Shown here piece by piece: positions 24,073-35,166 of a stretch of DNA of 64,000 nucleotides. Source of the stretch: Dryas octopetala. Lineage: Eukaryota; Streptophyta; Magnoliopsida; Rosales; Rosaceae. The position numbers were made by a program, and so were the translations under genes. The notes beneath the pieces are model-generated. The model made no database searches and had not been told where the DNA came from. It saw only the letters and a list, made by a program, of their open reading frames with translations. Positions within the stretch are counted from its first letter, which is position 1. Every line of letters begins with the position of its first letter. The stretch is from positions 6,339,825-6,403,824 of the forward strand of contig OY992836.1 of assembly GCA_963921425.1 (NCBI GenBank). The letters run 5' to 3'.

Positions 24073-24354
24073 TTTTTTTTTTTTTTTTTTTTTTTTTGAG
24101 AAAGGAGGCCTTAGCCAAATAGATTAATGAACGGTTTACTTTGCAAGTGAGTGGGAAAATGCCATGAAGGACTATCTTCATTCCACACCACTTGGTCAAT
24201 ACAATCCAAACCGTAAAGGGCTAAACTATGAGCCCCGTTATTACAAGTATGAGGGACATAAGCAATTGAGAAAGAAGACAAGAGAGCAATCAAATTCCGA
24301 ATTGCAGGCAGAAAGATTCCTTGCATGCTAAAATTGCCACTTGTATCACAAACT
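24073..24354 (-). mobile_element. LINE 3' end with poly-A tail (RNase H domain fragment)
   Basis: The T run 24073-24097 is the poly-A tail of a minus-strand non-LTR element. Before it, a frame ending at TAA 24113-24111 reads VCDTSGNFSMQGIF and AYVPHTCNNGAHSLA, the end of a plant RNase H (RVT_3) domain. Unit D holds more of the same domain. 5' truncated. Confidence 0.75.
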
Positions 24355-24916
24355 AGCCTTCCAGTCATTATATCTCCATGGATCTATTGATGAGATGATA
24401 ATCAGATGGATTAGTGGAAGGAGGTCGCCTCCACTCTATGTTTGGACTATGGAGTCCTGATTGGTCTGCTAAACACATGAGTACTCAAAATCATGGTCAC
24501 GTTTCTATTGGGTCTATGGAAGAAAATCAACTTTTTAGGGGTCTGAAAAAGAAAATCATTCTAGCTCAATCTCTAATTCTTTATCATTTGATTTATTAAA
24601 CTCTAATCTATAATCATTCAGTAGATAATACATAAAGGTTTGTAGATGAAGATGGAGAGAGAGATGTTTTTACGTAAATAATACATCTCTGTATTAATAT
24701 ACATACGTATTACATACTAAGCAGACATAAATCAGTACACGAGCAGACATTACAGACAAGCTAACAAGCATCCTTACATACAATTAGTTGTTTTGCAGTG
24801 TACAGATTTTATATATAAACATTCAAACTTCAAAGGTGAATATAAACATATTCGTTGAGTATGGCTCTGTAAATTCAAGTTTGTGAGAGAATCCCAATTG
24901 TTTTGATTTTGAATCA

Positions 24917-26905
24917 TCAGCGACCACCTGAGAGGAGTGAAGACTCTGAAACATATGATGACATTGTAAAGTCATCTAAACCTTCATGGCGTGCAAACTC
25001 TAACCCACTGGCAGAGAGCCCAAGCAGTGACAACTCCGGCAGAACAATATCACCCTCCAAATACTGCACAACTTGGCGCATTCTTGGCCTGGCTGTAGGC
25101 TCTGAATGTGAGCACAACAGCCCAAGCTTCAACACCAACTTCACCTCCTCATCTACAAACTCTGTGCCCATATTTGGATCTCTTGCCTCAAGAATGTCAC
25201 TTCTTTTCCAACAAGAAAAAACCCAATCAACCAAAATCACAACCTGATGTGGGCCTTGTCTCTGTATTGGTCTTCTTCCACAGGCAACTTCAAGCAAAAA
25301 GGCCCCAAAAGCAAACACATCTGTGTTGGTTGTGGCCTTGCCTGATCTTATGTGCTCAGGTGCTAGATAGCCAATTGTTCCAACTATGTGAGTGGTTTGA
25401 GGGTCTATTCCATGGTCATATAGCCTTGCAAGCCCAAAATCTCCTAGCCTTGCATTCAATTCCCCATCTAGCAATACATTGCTGGCCTTCACATCTCTGT
25501 GAATCACAACTTGTTCCCATTCTTCATGGAGATAGAACAGCCCTGAAGCCACACCTCTTATGACTCTAAACCTCTGGCTCCAATTGAGAGTGACCACTGG
25601 GTTGTCATAAAGGTACTTGTCCAAGCTTCCATTAGGCATGTAGTCATAGACCAAAAGTAGCTCCCCTTTTCTTCTGCAATAGCCCAAGAGTTGTACTAAA
25701 TTCCGATGACGAAGCCGGCCAATGCTGACAATTTCTGCAACAAATTCCTTCATCCCCTGCCTTGATTCATGTGAGACCCTCTTCACAGCAATCTCAATGT
25801 TGGAGGTGGGTAATATGCCTCTATAGACCTTACCAAACCCCCCAGTTCCTAAAAGCTCATTTTCCCTAAACCCTTTTGTAGCAAAGTATAGTTCTTTGTA
25901 TTTAAACCTTTGAGGCCCATACTCGAGCTCCCAATCCTCAAGCACTTCAGCAAACTTCTTCTTCCATTTTACGGCATAAACTACACCTGAAATTGCTAGC
26001 AAAACCAAACTCACAGACATCACAGGCACACCAATGGTCAAAAGTTTAGACCTTTTTTGATCTCCTATCCGAGGCAGCTTGGGAAGTTGCGAGTGTAGAA
26101 AGTCTTGAGCCTGGCCATTGATCTCAAAGCTCCAGCCCAAAACATAATGGGATGTGAGGAATGGGCCAGTGGTGGAGGAGAATCCAACATACATGGTTTT
26201 GTTGAGGATTGGGGAAAGGTCAAGATTCAAAAACAAAAGTGGAATTTGGGGTTTGGCAAGATTGATTGGAGACAAAGTGACATTGATTTGCTTCTGGGTA
26301 CCATCATATTCCACCCAAACTTGCATTGGTTGACCACTGATGAGAGTTAAGTTCTGAAACCCTTCATTGTTTTTCGCAAAATATCCTGCTGAGGCAGATT
26401 TCTTAGAGACCAAGCCATTAACATCAATCCCAACATGGTTGTCATTGATGTCATTGAACTCGGGGTTGTCGATGATGTCAAGCTCCACAGCAAAAACATG
26501 ATTAGTGTCATTTCCATTGTTGGCCTCATTGAAGAGGCCAAGGTACTGGCTTTGAAGAGCTCCCGGAAGCCCTCTTGTTTGAGCGATCACGAAAGCCATT
26601 CCATCGCCGCCCAGATTTGCGTATTCTGGGAAGATAGCGAAGACAAAAGTGGTGGAGAAGGAGAAAGCAGTGGCATTGGAATATGATGAGTTCTTGAAGG
26701 CTACTGGGTTGGGGTAGAAGGCATGGCCCTGTTTCAGTCTAGTGTGGTTTGTAAGTTCCAAAAGACCATTGGGTGTGACTCGTGCTATGCCGTCTAGGCT
26801 AAGATTAGCAGAACCAAAACCAATGAAGGTGAAACTCACATCTTCTTCAGCTGCTGATGCTGCTAAGCTTAGTAGTACTAGGAGTATTGCAAGCTTGAAA
26901 AACAT
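24917..26905 (-). CDS. LECRK: L-type lectin receptor kinase, copy A, clade IV-like
   Basis: Intronless, 662 aa. Plasma-membrane receptor kinase; family members act in defence and development, and the ligand here is unknown. Signal peptide about 1-19. Legume-lectin domain about 21-272, with the VFAVELD and NDNHVGIDVN metal-site region around 137-163. Transmembrane helix about 288-312, followed by KWKKK. Kinase about 346-620: GTGGFG 353-358, K375 in IAVKRV, E391, HRD 469-471, DFG 489-491, APE 515-517. All key residues are present, so it should be an active RD-type kinase. The whole length resembles the Arabidopsis LecRK-IV group. R608 in TARPRMRQ replaces the serine seen in the other copies. 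An hAT element lies about 220 bp upstream. Confidence 0.95.
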   Translation of the reverse strand: MFFKLAILLVLLSLAASAAEEDVSFTFIGFGSANLSLDGIARVTPNGLLELTNHTRLKQGHAFYPNPVAFKNSSYSNATAFSFSTTFVFAIFPEYANLGGDGMAFVIAQTRGLPGALQSQYLGLFNEANNGNDTNHVFAVELDIIDNPEFNDINDNHVGIDVNGLVSKKSASAGYFAKNNEGFQNLTLISGQPMQVWVEYDGTQKQINVTLSPINLAKPQIPLLFLNLDLSPILNKTMYVGFSSTTGPFLTSHYVLGWSFEINGQAQDFLHSQLPKLPRIGDQKRSKLLTIGVPVMSVSLVLLAISGVVYAVKWKKKFAEVLEDWELEYGPQRFKYKELYFATKGFRENELLGTGGFGKVYRGILPTSNIEIAVKRVSHESRQGMKEFVAEIVSIGRLRHRNLVQLLGYCRRKGELLLVYDYMPNGSLDKYLYDNPVVTLNWSQRFRVIRGVASGLFYLHEEWEQVVIHRDVKASNVLLDGELNARLGDFGLARLYDHGIDPQTTHIVGTIGYLAPEHIRSGKATTNTDVFAFGAFLLEVACGRRPIQRQGPHQVVILVDWVFSCWKRSDILEARDPNMGTEFVDEEVKLVLKLGLLCSHSEPTARPRMRQVVQYLEGDIVLPELSLLGLSASGLEFARHEGLDDFTMSSYVSESSLLSGGR

Positions 26906-27127
26906 GGGTGCTCTTGATTCTCAAGCCATGAACTTTCACATATCTTTCATTTTAAGTCTAGCATATTCATCATTGAAGTTGACATTTGAGAAGAAATATT
27001 GAGCAAGTCGTCCTCTTGGACTGTCATTGTCACAATAATGAAATAATTCCAATTTGAACGAATTAGTCTAACCACACAAGCATAGTACACCATTTAAAGC
27101 TGAATCCAGGCTGGCTTGGTATACCAC

Positions 27128-27924
27128 CAGTGCCGGTCCTGAAGGGGGGGCCACTGAGTGCGACCGCCTAGGGCCCATTTTCAAGGAGAGTCCAAATTTT
27201 TTTTTATATTATATATATATGTTAATATATATATTTAAAAATAAATATCTACTGTTAAAAAAAAAAAAAAAGCAAAACTATAAGCCTACTTGTTTACAGA
27301 GGCCCAAATGACTAAATCCAATGTCAGTAGAAAGAACTACACGGAGACCCAATGTTAATGATCAATTAATTCAATTAATGTGATTCAGATTTCAAAAAAC
27401 AAAAGTTTAGAAATTTTAAATTTACGTCCGACCCTTTATCCTTCTCTTTTCTCAAAGAAAGAAGAAGTTTTACAGCGATACAGTCTTTTCGCCTTCCGTC
27501 TTAGCAATAATGCTCTTGCTTCATTAAATAATAGATTTGAACAATTGAAAATATATGAATATATTTTTGAGTTCTTATTTAATTTAAAGAAGTTAACTAA
27601 ATTAGATGACAATGAATTAAAAAACTGTTGTGTTAACTAAATTAGATGGTTGGATTTTATTAAAGCTAATGGAAAGAGTGTGATGTTGCTGCTATTTTTC
27701 TTTTGTCAATTTATCATAGCTAATTTGAAATTATTATTGATGATTTTGTTTCTAGAAATGTTAGAAGAAGACCTTTTGTTAATGAAAGTATTATAATACA
27801 TTGATTCTAAATTGTCAATTGTCAATTGTTTTACAAAAGTTCTTTTTTTTTTTTCTACAACTAAAATTAAGGGCCTAATTTAGGTTTTCGCCCTTAGGCC
27901 TTCCAAAAGTCAGGACCGGTCCTG
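27128..27924. mobile_element. hAT element with transposase remnant, upstream of kinase copy A
   Basis: Ends CAGTGCCGGTCCTGA and, inverted, CAGGACCGGTCCTGA. Flanks TATACCAC (27120-27127) and TATAGCAC (27925-27932) differ at one base; the unit C copy has the exact pair. Near 27510-27635 (+) a frame reads LNNRFEQLKIYEYIFEFLFN..LDDNELKNCC, which resembles the C-terminal part of plant hAT (zinc-finger MYM-like) transposases. The rest is lost. Confidence 0.85.
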
Positions 27925-28200
27925 TATAGCACAAAGCTCACTTGAAGAAGGAACCCTCCCAAAACAGTACTTCAAATATAAATATGCTGGAAAAATTTGT
28001 TTGACGCAAAAAGACAAAAGAGAAGAAAGTTTCCATATTTGTGTCATTGTGTGTGTGATTTTTTTCTTTTAACGACTTATTCACGATATTTGTGTCATTG
28101 TGTATGAAATACGCAGCAAGCGAACAATAGAGAGAATAACGAATTGAAGGCAAAACACAGTAGGTAGAGATATGATGTGCAACGAATACAAGTGCAACTA

Positions 28201-28222
28201 CAGCTGCAGCAAGATTAACAAC
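28201..28222. other. Junction of units A and B with 22-bp filler
   Basis: Left of 28200 the DNA matches the kinase upstream region (unit C near 54202). From 28223 it matches the spacer below the kinase (unit A near 22920). The 22 bases between match neither. Confidence 0.7.
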
Positions 28223-29152
28223 TTATTTGATTTTTTTTGTGATTTTTCAGAATTTATTTGAATTTATTGTATTTTTGGTAAATTGTTTTAAACTATTGTT
28301 AATTTATGTAATTTATTTGAAAATATTAGAAACACTAGGAATCTACTTGAAAGTTGATGAAAGAAAAATTGTGAATTTGAAGTCATAAATAAATACTACT
28401 GATTGAGATAAGTCAATAGGATTTTTGAACATTTTTCAGAGCTAAGGAGTATTTTAGTGAATTTTGTGACGTTGTACGTGAGGGTTTATATAGACACATT
28501 GGACCAACGAGAAGGGACCATATATGGATGTGTAGCGATGTCAAAAATTTCCACGTGTTGACGAGTGTCACTTAATAGGACGCGATAAAGAAGATGACAC
28601 GTCTCCCTAGCCAATTCGGGTGCTGCCAGTTGGGGTGCTCTGGTTGGCTTGTTCGCAAATGATGTGCCATGCTGCATGTCCTGATTGGTCAGATTCGTAT
28701 GGCATGTCACATGTTTTTGTGAAACAGCTCTAAATGGTATATTTTTGTGCTCTCTAACTCGTTTTATTCAGCACAAGTCTGCTAGATCTCCTCGTTGACC
28801 GAATTCGCCCAAAAGCTACTGTCCAAAACCTGAGACTTGAAAACCTATATTAGAAGTTTCAAAAGGCGCATTCTACACCCTAAATATTAAACCCGAAATT
28901 TATACCCTAAAAAGTCTCTTGTACATTTCTTTTATACCAATATGTCGTTTTATACATTTTATTCCTACTAGTTTGTGGGTTGTTAATTATATTTTAGATG
29001 TACCAAATACGTGGATTGATATATTTTGACTATTCCAATACGTGAAGGGAAGGTGGGGGTGGGATGGGGTGGGGCTGAATCTAGTTTTTATTTATTTATT
29101 GGGATAATTTCAGTTTAGTATTTCAATTTTTCTCCAATTTTCAATTTAATAC

Positions 29153-29236
29153 CCTTTTTTTGAGAAAAGAGGCCTTAGCCAAATAGATTAATGAACGGTT
29201 ACATTGCAAGTGAGAGTGGGAAAATGCCACGAAGGA
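29153..29236 (-). mobile_element. Truncated first copy of the LINE 3' end in unit B
   Basis: Short T run, then GAGAAAAGAGGCCTTAGCC through CCACGAAGGAC, where it stops abruptly against a Mutator-like end. A second, longer copy follows at 29471. Confidence 0.75.
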
Positions 29237-29237
29237 C

Positions 29238-29298
29238 TTTTTTTATTTGTGGACTATCTTGAAATCACCCATATAATTCGTAGGGGTAAATTGGAACC
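29238..29298. mobile_element. Right-terminus scrap of the Mutator-like element
   Basis: TTGTGGACTATCTTGA to GGGGTAAATTGGAACC matches the right end of the 46353-50174 element and is followed by the same TTATATTTT. No left end is present in unit B. Confidence 0.8.
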
Positions 29299-29470
29299 TT
29301 ATATTTTAGTTGTACCAAATACGTGGATTGATATAGTTTGACTATACCAATATGTGGAGGGAAGAGTAGGGTGAGGTGGGGCTGAATCTAGTTTTTATTT
29401 ATTTATTGGTATAATTTCAGTTTAGTATCCTAATTTTCTCCAATTTTCAATTTAATACCATATGTTTGAG

Positions 29471-29768
29471 TTTTTTTTTTTTTATGTTTTTTTTTTTTTT
29501 TTTTTTTTTTTGAAAAAGAGGCCTTAGCCAATAGATTAATGAACGGTTACATCGCAAGTGAGAGTGGGAAAATGCCACGAAGGACTATCTGCATTCCACA
29601 CCACTTGGTCAATACAATCCAAACCGTAACGGGCTAAACTATGAGCCACGTTATTACAAGTACGAGGGACATAAGCAATTGAGAAAGAAGACAAGAGAGC
29701 AATCAAATTCCGAATTAAAGGCAGAAAGATTCAATGCATGCTAAAATTGCCACTTGTATCACAAACTA
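29471..29768 (-). mobile_element. LINE 3' end in unit B (second copy)
   Basis: A T run interrupted by TATG, exactly as in unit C, then the same RNase H-end sequence as copy A, up to TATCACAAAC. Confidence 0.75.
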
Positions 29769-30326
29769 GCCTTTCAGTCATTATATCTCCATGGATCCAT
29801 TGATAAGATGATAAACAAATGGATTCCGGCCAAGAACACCAATTAGCATTCCAGTCATTTTTTTCTCCCTGGATCTATTGATGAGATGATAATCAGATGG
29901 ATTAGTGGAAGGAGGTCGCCTCCACTCTATCTTTGGACTATGGAGTCCTGATTGGTCTGCTAAACACATGAGTACTCAAAATCATGGTCACGTTTCTATT
30001 GGGTCTATGGAAGAAAATCAATTTTTTAGGGGTCTGAAAAAGAAAATCATTCTCAATCTCTAATTCTTTATCATTTGATTTATTAAACGTGACATACTAA
30101 GCAGACATAAATCAGTACACGAGCAGACATTACAGACAAGCTAACAAGCATGCTTACATACAATTAGTTGTTTTGCAGTACGGATTTTATATATAGTTCC
30201 CAAAAATAATCAACTACTAGAGGTAAGGTCATTCAAACATCAAAGGTGAATATATACATATTCGTTGAGTATGGCTCTGTAAATTCAAGTTTGTGAGAGA
30301 ATCCCAATTGTTTTGATTTTGAATCA

Positions 30327-32312
30327 TCAGCGACCACCTGAGAGGAGTGAAGACTCTGGAACATATGATGACATTGTAAAGTCATCTAAACCTTCATGGC
30401 GTGCAAACGCTAACCCACTGGCAGAAAGCCCAAGCAGTGACAACTCCGGCAGAACAATATCACCCTCCAAATACTGCACAACTTGGCGCATGCTTGGCCT
30501 AGCTGTAGGCTCTGAATGTGAGCACAACAGCCCAAGCTTCAACACCAACTTCACCTCCTCATCTACAAACTCTGTGCCCATATTTGGATCTCTTGCCTCA
30601 AGAATGTCACTTCTTTTCCAACAAGAAAAAACCCATTCAACCAAAATCACAACCTGATGTGGGCCTTGTCTCTGTATTGGTCTTCTTCCACAGCAAACTT
30701 CAAGCAAAAAAACCCCAAAAGCAAACACATCTGTGTTGGTTGTGGCCTTGCTTGATCTTATGTGCTCAGGTGCTAGATAGCCAAGTGTTCCAACTATGTG
30801 AGTGGTTTGAGGGTCTGTTCCGTGGTCATATAGCCTTGCAAGCCCAAAATCTCCTAGCCTTGCATTCAATTCCCCATCTAGCAATACATTGCTGGCCTTC
30901 ACATCTCTGTGAATCACAACTTGTTCCCATTCTTCATGGAGGTAGAACAGCCCTGAAGCCACACCTCTTATGACTCTAAACCTCTGGCTCCAATTGAGAG
31001 TGACCACTGGGTTGTCATAAAGGTACTTGTCCAAGCTTCCATTAGGCATGTAGTCATAGACCAAGAGTAGCTCCCCTTTTCTTCTGCAATAGCCCAAGAG
31101 TTGTACTAAATTCCGGTGACGAAGCCGGCCAATGCTGACAATTTCGGCAACAAATTCCTTCATCCCCTGCCTTGATTCATGTGAGACCCTCTTCACAGCA
31201 ATCTCAATGTTGGAGGTGGGTAATATGCCTCTATAGACCTTACCAAACCCCCCAGTTCCTAAAAGCTCATTTTCCCTAAACCCTTTTGTGGCAAAGTATA
31301 GTTCTTTGTATTTAAACCTTTGAGGCCCATACTCGAGCTCCCAATCTTCAAGCACTTCAGCGAACTTCTTCTTCCATTTTACGGCATAAACTACACCTGA
31401 AATTGCTAGCAAAACCAAACTCACAGACATCACAGGCACACCAATGGTCAAAAGTTTAGACCTTTTTTTGTCTCCTATCCGAGGCAGCTTGGGAAGTTGC
31501 GAGTGTAGAAAGTCTTGAGCCTGGCCATTGATCTCAAAGCTCCAGCCCAAAACATAATGGGATGTGAGGAATGCGCCATTGGCGGAGGAGAATCCAACAT
31601 ACATGGTTTTGTTGAGGATTGGGGAAAGGTCAAGATTCAAAGACAAAAGTGGAATTTGGGGTTTGGCAAGATTGATTGGAGCCAAAGTTACATTGATTTG
31701 CTTCTGGGTACCATCATATTCCACCCAAACTTGCACTGGTTGACCACTGATGAGAGTTAAGTTCTGAAACCCTTCACTGTTTTTCCCATAATATCCTGCT
31801 GAGGCAGATTTCTTTGAGTCCAAGCCATTAACATCAATCCCAACATGGTTGTCATTGATGTCATTGAACTCGGGGTTCTGGATCGTGTCAAGCTCCACAG
31901 CAAAAACATGATTAGTGTCATTTCCATTGTTGGTCTCATTGAAGAGGCCAAGGTACTGGCTTTGAAGAGCTCCCGGAAGCCCTCTTGTTTGAGCGATGAC
32001 GAAAGCCATTCCATGGCCGCCCAGAGTTGCGTATTCTGAGCTGATAGCGAAGACAAAAGTGGTGGAGAAGGAGAAAGCAGTGGCATTGGAATTTGATGAG
32101 TTCTTGAAGGCTACTGGGTTGGGGTAGAAGGCATGGCCCTGTTTCATTGTAGTTTCGTTTGTAAGTTTCAGAAGACCATTGGGTGTGACTCTTGCTATGC
32201 CGTCTAGGCTAAGATTAGCAGAACCAAAACCATTGTAGGTGAAACTCACATCTTCAGCTGCTGCTGCTGCTAAGCTTAGTAGTACTAGGAGTATTGCAAG
32301 CTTGAAAAACAT
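30327..32312 (-). CDS. LECRK: L-type lectin receptor kinase, copy B
   Basis: 661 aa, one Glu shorter than copy A after the signal peptide. Same order of signal peptide, lectin domain, transmembrane helix and RD kinase; glycine loop, lysine, HRD, DFG and APE are all kept. By eye, against copy A: 26 substitutions in the first ~285 residues but only 9 in the remaining ~377, and none from about residue 287 to 498. Lectin changes include TNHTRLK to TNETTMK and DIIDN to DTIQN. It shares the LAFARH..YVPESS C-terminus with copy D, while A and C share LEFA and VSESS. Upstream it has lost the hAT element through a deletion. Confidence 0.95.
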   Translation of the reverse strand: MFFKLAILLVLLSLAAAAAEDVSFTYNGFGSANLSLDGIARVTPNGLLKLTNETTMKQGHAFYPNPVAFKNSSNSNATAFSFSTTFVFAISSEYATLGGHGMAFVIAQTRGLPGALQSQYLGLFNETNNGNDTNHVFAVELDTIQNPEFNDINDNHVGIDVNGLDSKKSASAGYYGKNSEGFQNLTLISGQPVQVWVEYDGTQKQINVTLAPINLAKPQIPLLSLNLDLSPILNKTMYVGFSSANGAFLTSHYVLGWSFEINGQAQDFLHSQLPKLPRIGDKKRSKLLTIGVPVMSVSLVLLAISGVVYAVKWKKKFAEVLEDWELEYGPQRFKYKELYFATKGFRENELLGTGGFGKVYRGILPTSNIEIAVKRVSHESRQGMKEFVAEIVSIGRLRHRNLVQLLGYCRRKGELLLVYDYMPNGSLDKYLYDNPVVTLNWSQRFRVIRGVASGLFYLHEEWEQVVIHRDVKASNVLLDGELNARLGDFGLARLYDHGTDPQTTHIVGTLGYLAPEHIRSSKATTNTDVFAFGVFLLEVCCGRRPIQRQGPHQVVILVEWVFSCWKRSDILEARDPNMGTEFVDEEVKLVLKLGLLCSHSEPTARPSMRQVVQYLEGDIVLPELSLLGLSASGLAFARHEGLDDFTMSSYVPESSLLSGGR

Positions 32313-33029
32313 GGCTGCTCTTGATTCTCAAGCCATGAACTTTCACATATCTTTCATTTTAAGTGTAGCATATTCATCATTGAAGTCGACATTCGAGAAG
32401 AAATATTGAGCAAGTCGTTGCCTCTTGTACCGTCATTGTCACAATAATGAAATAATTCCAATTTGCAACCGAGTTACCCAATTTGCACGAAAGTTAAACG
32501 TATTATAATTTGAACGAATTAATATAACCACACAAGCATAGTACACCATTTAAAGAGAAGAAAAGTTTCCATATTTGTGTCATTGTGTGTGTGATTTTTT
32601 TCTTTTAACGAGTTATTCACCGTTTGATTTTATTTTGCAGCATGGGAGGAGTCCACGTATGAAATACGCAGCAAGCGAACAATACACGTGCAACTATTTA
32701 TGTATTATTATTATTATTATTATCATTTTTTATTTCTTTACAAATTTGTCAAATGATTGGTGAATTATAGGATTTTTTGAGATTATTAGGATTGAGGCCA
32801 ACAATAAAAATGAAACTAGTTATTAGTTATTGACTTTTTATATATATTACTTGAGTTTAGCATATAAAAAATTTATAAAGTTGTTAACATTAAGATATGA
32901 GGTAGTTGTTTCTTTCTTTTATGAAGAGTAATTTTATTTCTGTCTCGTTTTAATCATGTTGTGTTTGTACCATGCTCGCCACAGCCCATGTTGTCTTCCT
33001 CCCCTGTATGCAACAATAAATAATATAAA
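32313..33029. other. Upstream region of kinase copy B
   Basis: Conserved with copies A and C for about 250 bp. The hAT insertion and flanks are missing; the join is at CATTTAAAGAGAAG (near 32550). A TTATTATTA run lies near 32704-32727. No gene. Confidence 0.6.
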
Positions 33030-33556
33030 GGCTTTTTATTACTAATAGCCTATCTACTTTCACTCAAACATCAAACTGGTCCCTAAAATGCATTTTCAAT
33101 CAATTTCATCCTTCATCTTTGCCAATATCGAACATCAATTTGGTCCCTAGGCACCCTTTGAAAATTCGCCAAAAATAGCTGGGGATACGAAAAAATTCTC
33201 CAAAAATTCTTACGGACTCGTCTTAACTTCTATTTGTATATGGGGTCAAATTATCAAATTGATTTTCCAGAAAATCCAGAATTCCCAAACTAATTCCCCA
33301 AATTTTCTAGAAAATACTAAACGTCAATTTGATAATTTGACTACATATAAAAATAGTAGTAGTCAAGACGAGTTCATATGAATTTTCGGAGAATTTTTTC
33401 ATATCATGAGCTATATTTGACGAATTTTCAAAGTGTGTCTAGAAACTAAATTGATGTTCGGTGGCAAAGATGAGAAATAATATTGAGTGAAATTGCATTT
33501 TAGGGTCCAAATTGATGTTTTGGTAAAAATTGAGGGACTATTTGTGATAAAAAGCC
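33030..33556. mobile_element. Foldback Mutator-like element, 527 bp (unit B)
   Basis: Almost the whole element is one inverted repeat: GGCTTTTTATTAC..CATCAAACTGGTCCC at the left mirrors GGGTCCAAATTGATG..ATAAAAAGCC at the right, with a centre near 33275-33320. Flanks TAATATAAA and TAATGTACA are a worn 9-bp duplication. Unit C has the orthologous copy. Confidence 0.8.
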
Positions 33557-34596
33557 TAATGTACATGATGTACATGAACCTGGAGCCATCAAAGTCATTT
33601 TGATCTTTGAACATCTCTTTACCACGTACACCTTATTAAGTTACCATAAATAAAGGATGATGGCCGAGAAGTAACCCCAAAACGTTCCATGTCCACCAAA
33701 ATACTCCTGATTAAGGTCTACATTTTTGTCTTCAAGTTATCATTAAGTCTACTGTATAATTTGTCTCATAAAATAATTCATTTAATGTGATTAGTATTAA
33801 AAAGAATCCCGATAGTTCACCTAATAGTCCACACATAGGTGGGTGATCACCTTTTTTAATTAAAGAGATGGTCTATGATAAAAGTGTCAAACGGGTTAGA
33901 CTAACACGAACATGGTACGGGCACAACACGATTAAAACAAAAGCGACATGAATAAAAAATAGGCCGAGCTTGCACAAGCACAAAACGGACCTCACTACAC
34001 AAGTAAATAGCCCGAACTAGGCCGAAGTTTATGGCCCCTCATATAAAGCTTAAGACAGACCAAGCATGAGACAAGCACAAAATAGGTCTGAATTAAGCAC
34101 AACTCGTTTAACATTGTTTAATAGTTCCTGAACCCAAACCAACTTATGGGGGAAGAGGAGTCCAACTAACCGATTATTGCTATTTCACAGGCTTTTGTCC
34201 ATGGCTTAAATTACATATGCTGAATAATTATGGGAGAGACTAAAATATGGGTAAAGGCCAATTCACCCACCTTATTTACTCCTTCAGCAAACGCTTTGCT
34301 ACTAGAAGTTTCGCACAATCCCCCAGTTGTGGTCAACATGTGTCCCATCCCCCACACGCTGACATCAATCGCAGAAAAGTAACCTGATTCCTATTTGATC
34401 AATAGTGCTGAAAGTGATTCTTATATTTGTTGTATCTGTAGTGGTGCTGAGAGTAATATTATTGTACCAAATTAAATTAGACCTAATCTTGATTAATTGA
34501 TCATTAATTTTTAATTTATAAGGTAATTATTTATAAAAATTATACCAATGTCATTATTTTAATAAAATCTTTAAAAAGAGTCTAATTTTACATATA
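33557..34596. other. AT-rich intergenic DNA of unit B
   Basis: Matches 55073-55936 of unit C with small indels. No coding frame seen. Confidence 0.6.
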
Positions 34597-35166
34597 CAGA
34601 AATTACAAATTTGGTCCACTTATTTTATACCTAGTTCAATTTTGGTTCACGATATTTTGTAAGTACAATTTTGGTCCGCTTTTTTTATACCTAGTTCAAT
34701 TTTGATCCACGATTTTTTTAAGTTATGATTTTAAATCCTTTTGATTGTGAATTTCTGCAATTATAATTGTAGTATAAGTTATATTTCATCATTTCTTAGT
34801 CATAGGAACCAATTTGGAGTATTAGAATCAAGGAGAATTGAAGTTGGTGAAGTTTGAAAAATCTAAAGTTTCAAATTGAAGTTTGGTAAAGTTTTGGGTA
34901 CCATACTTTGGGGCCAATTATAGAATTCTAATTTGAATGATCTTTATATGGTTATAAAAAAGAGATGCACAGCTTTAAAACAAGTATATGTTTGCTGAAT
35001 TTGACTGAGATTAGATAGGGTAAAAGGCGAGACAAATTTGAGAAAACAAATCTGGACCTTTATTGAACAAGTGGAACAATTAGTGGACCAAAACATAACT
35101 TAAAAAAGATCGTGTACCAAAATTAAACTTGGTATAAAATAAGTGGACCAAATCTATAATTTTCTC
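34597..35166. mobile_element. Mutator-like MITE, 570 bp, exact 9-bp target duplication
   Basis: Inverted ends share AATTTGGTCCACTTATTTT (right end read on the minus strand differs at one or two bases). TTACATATA flanks both sides (34588-34596, 35167-35175). Unit C carries the empty site with one TTACATATA at 55937-55945, so this insertion is younger than the B/C duplication. Confidence 0.88.

Larger units (their letters stand above)
20619..28200. repeat. Segmental duplication unit A (founding copy)
   Basis: Homology with units C and D begins at ATGATTCCAAATTCC in fibrillin intron 5 (20619) and continues through exons 6-7, spacer, LINE end, kinase gene and its upstream DNA to AAGTGCAACTA at 28200. 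Unit A is the only one joined to a complete fibrillin gene. Confidence 0.85.

Noticed and set aside
25108..25563. Open frame on the plus strand across the kinase gene, repeated in every copy
   Set aside because: Antisense shadow of the conserved kinase domain; its conservation follows from the real gene.
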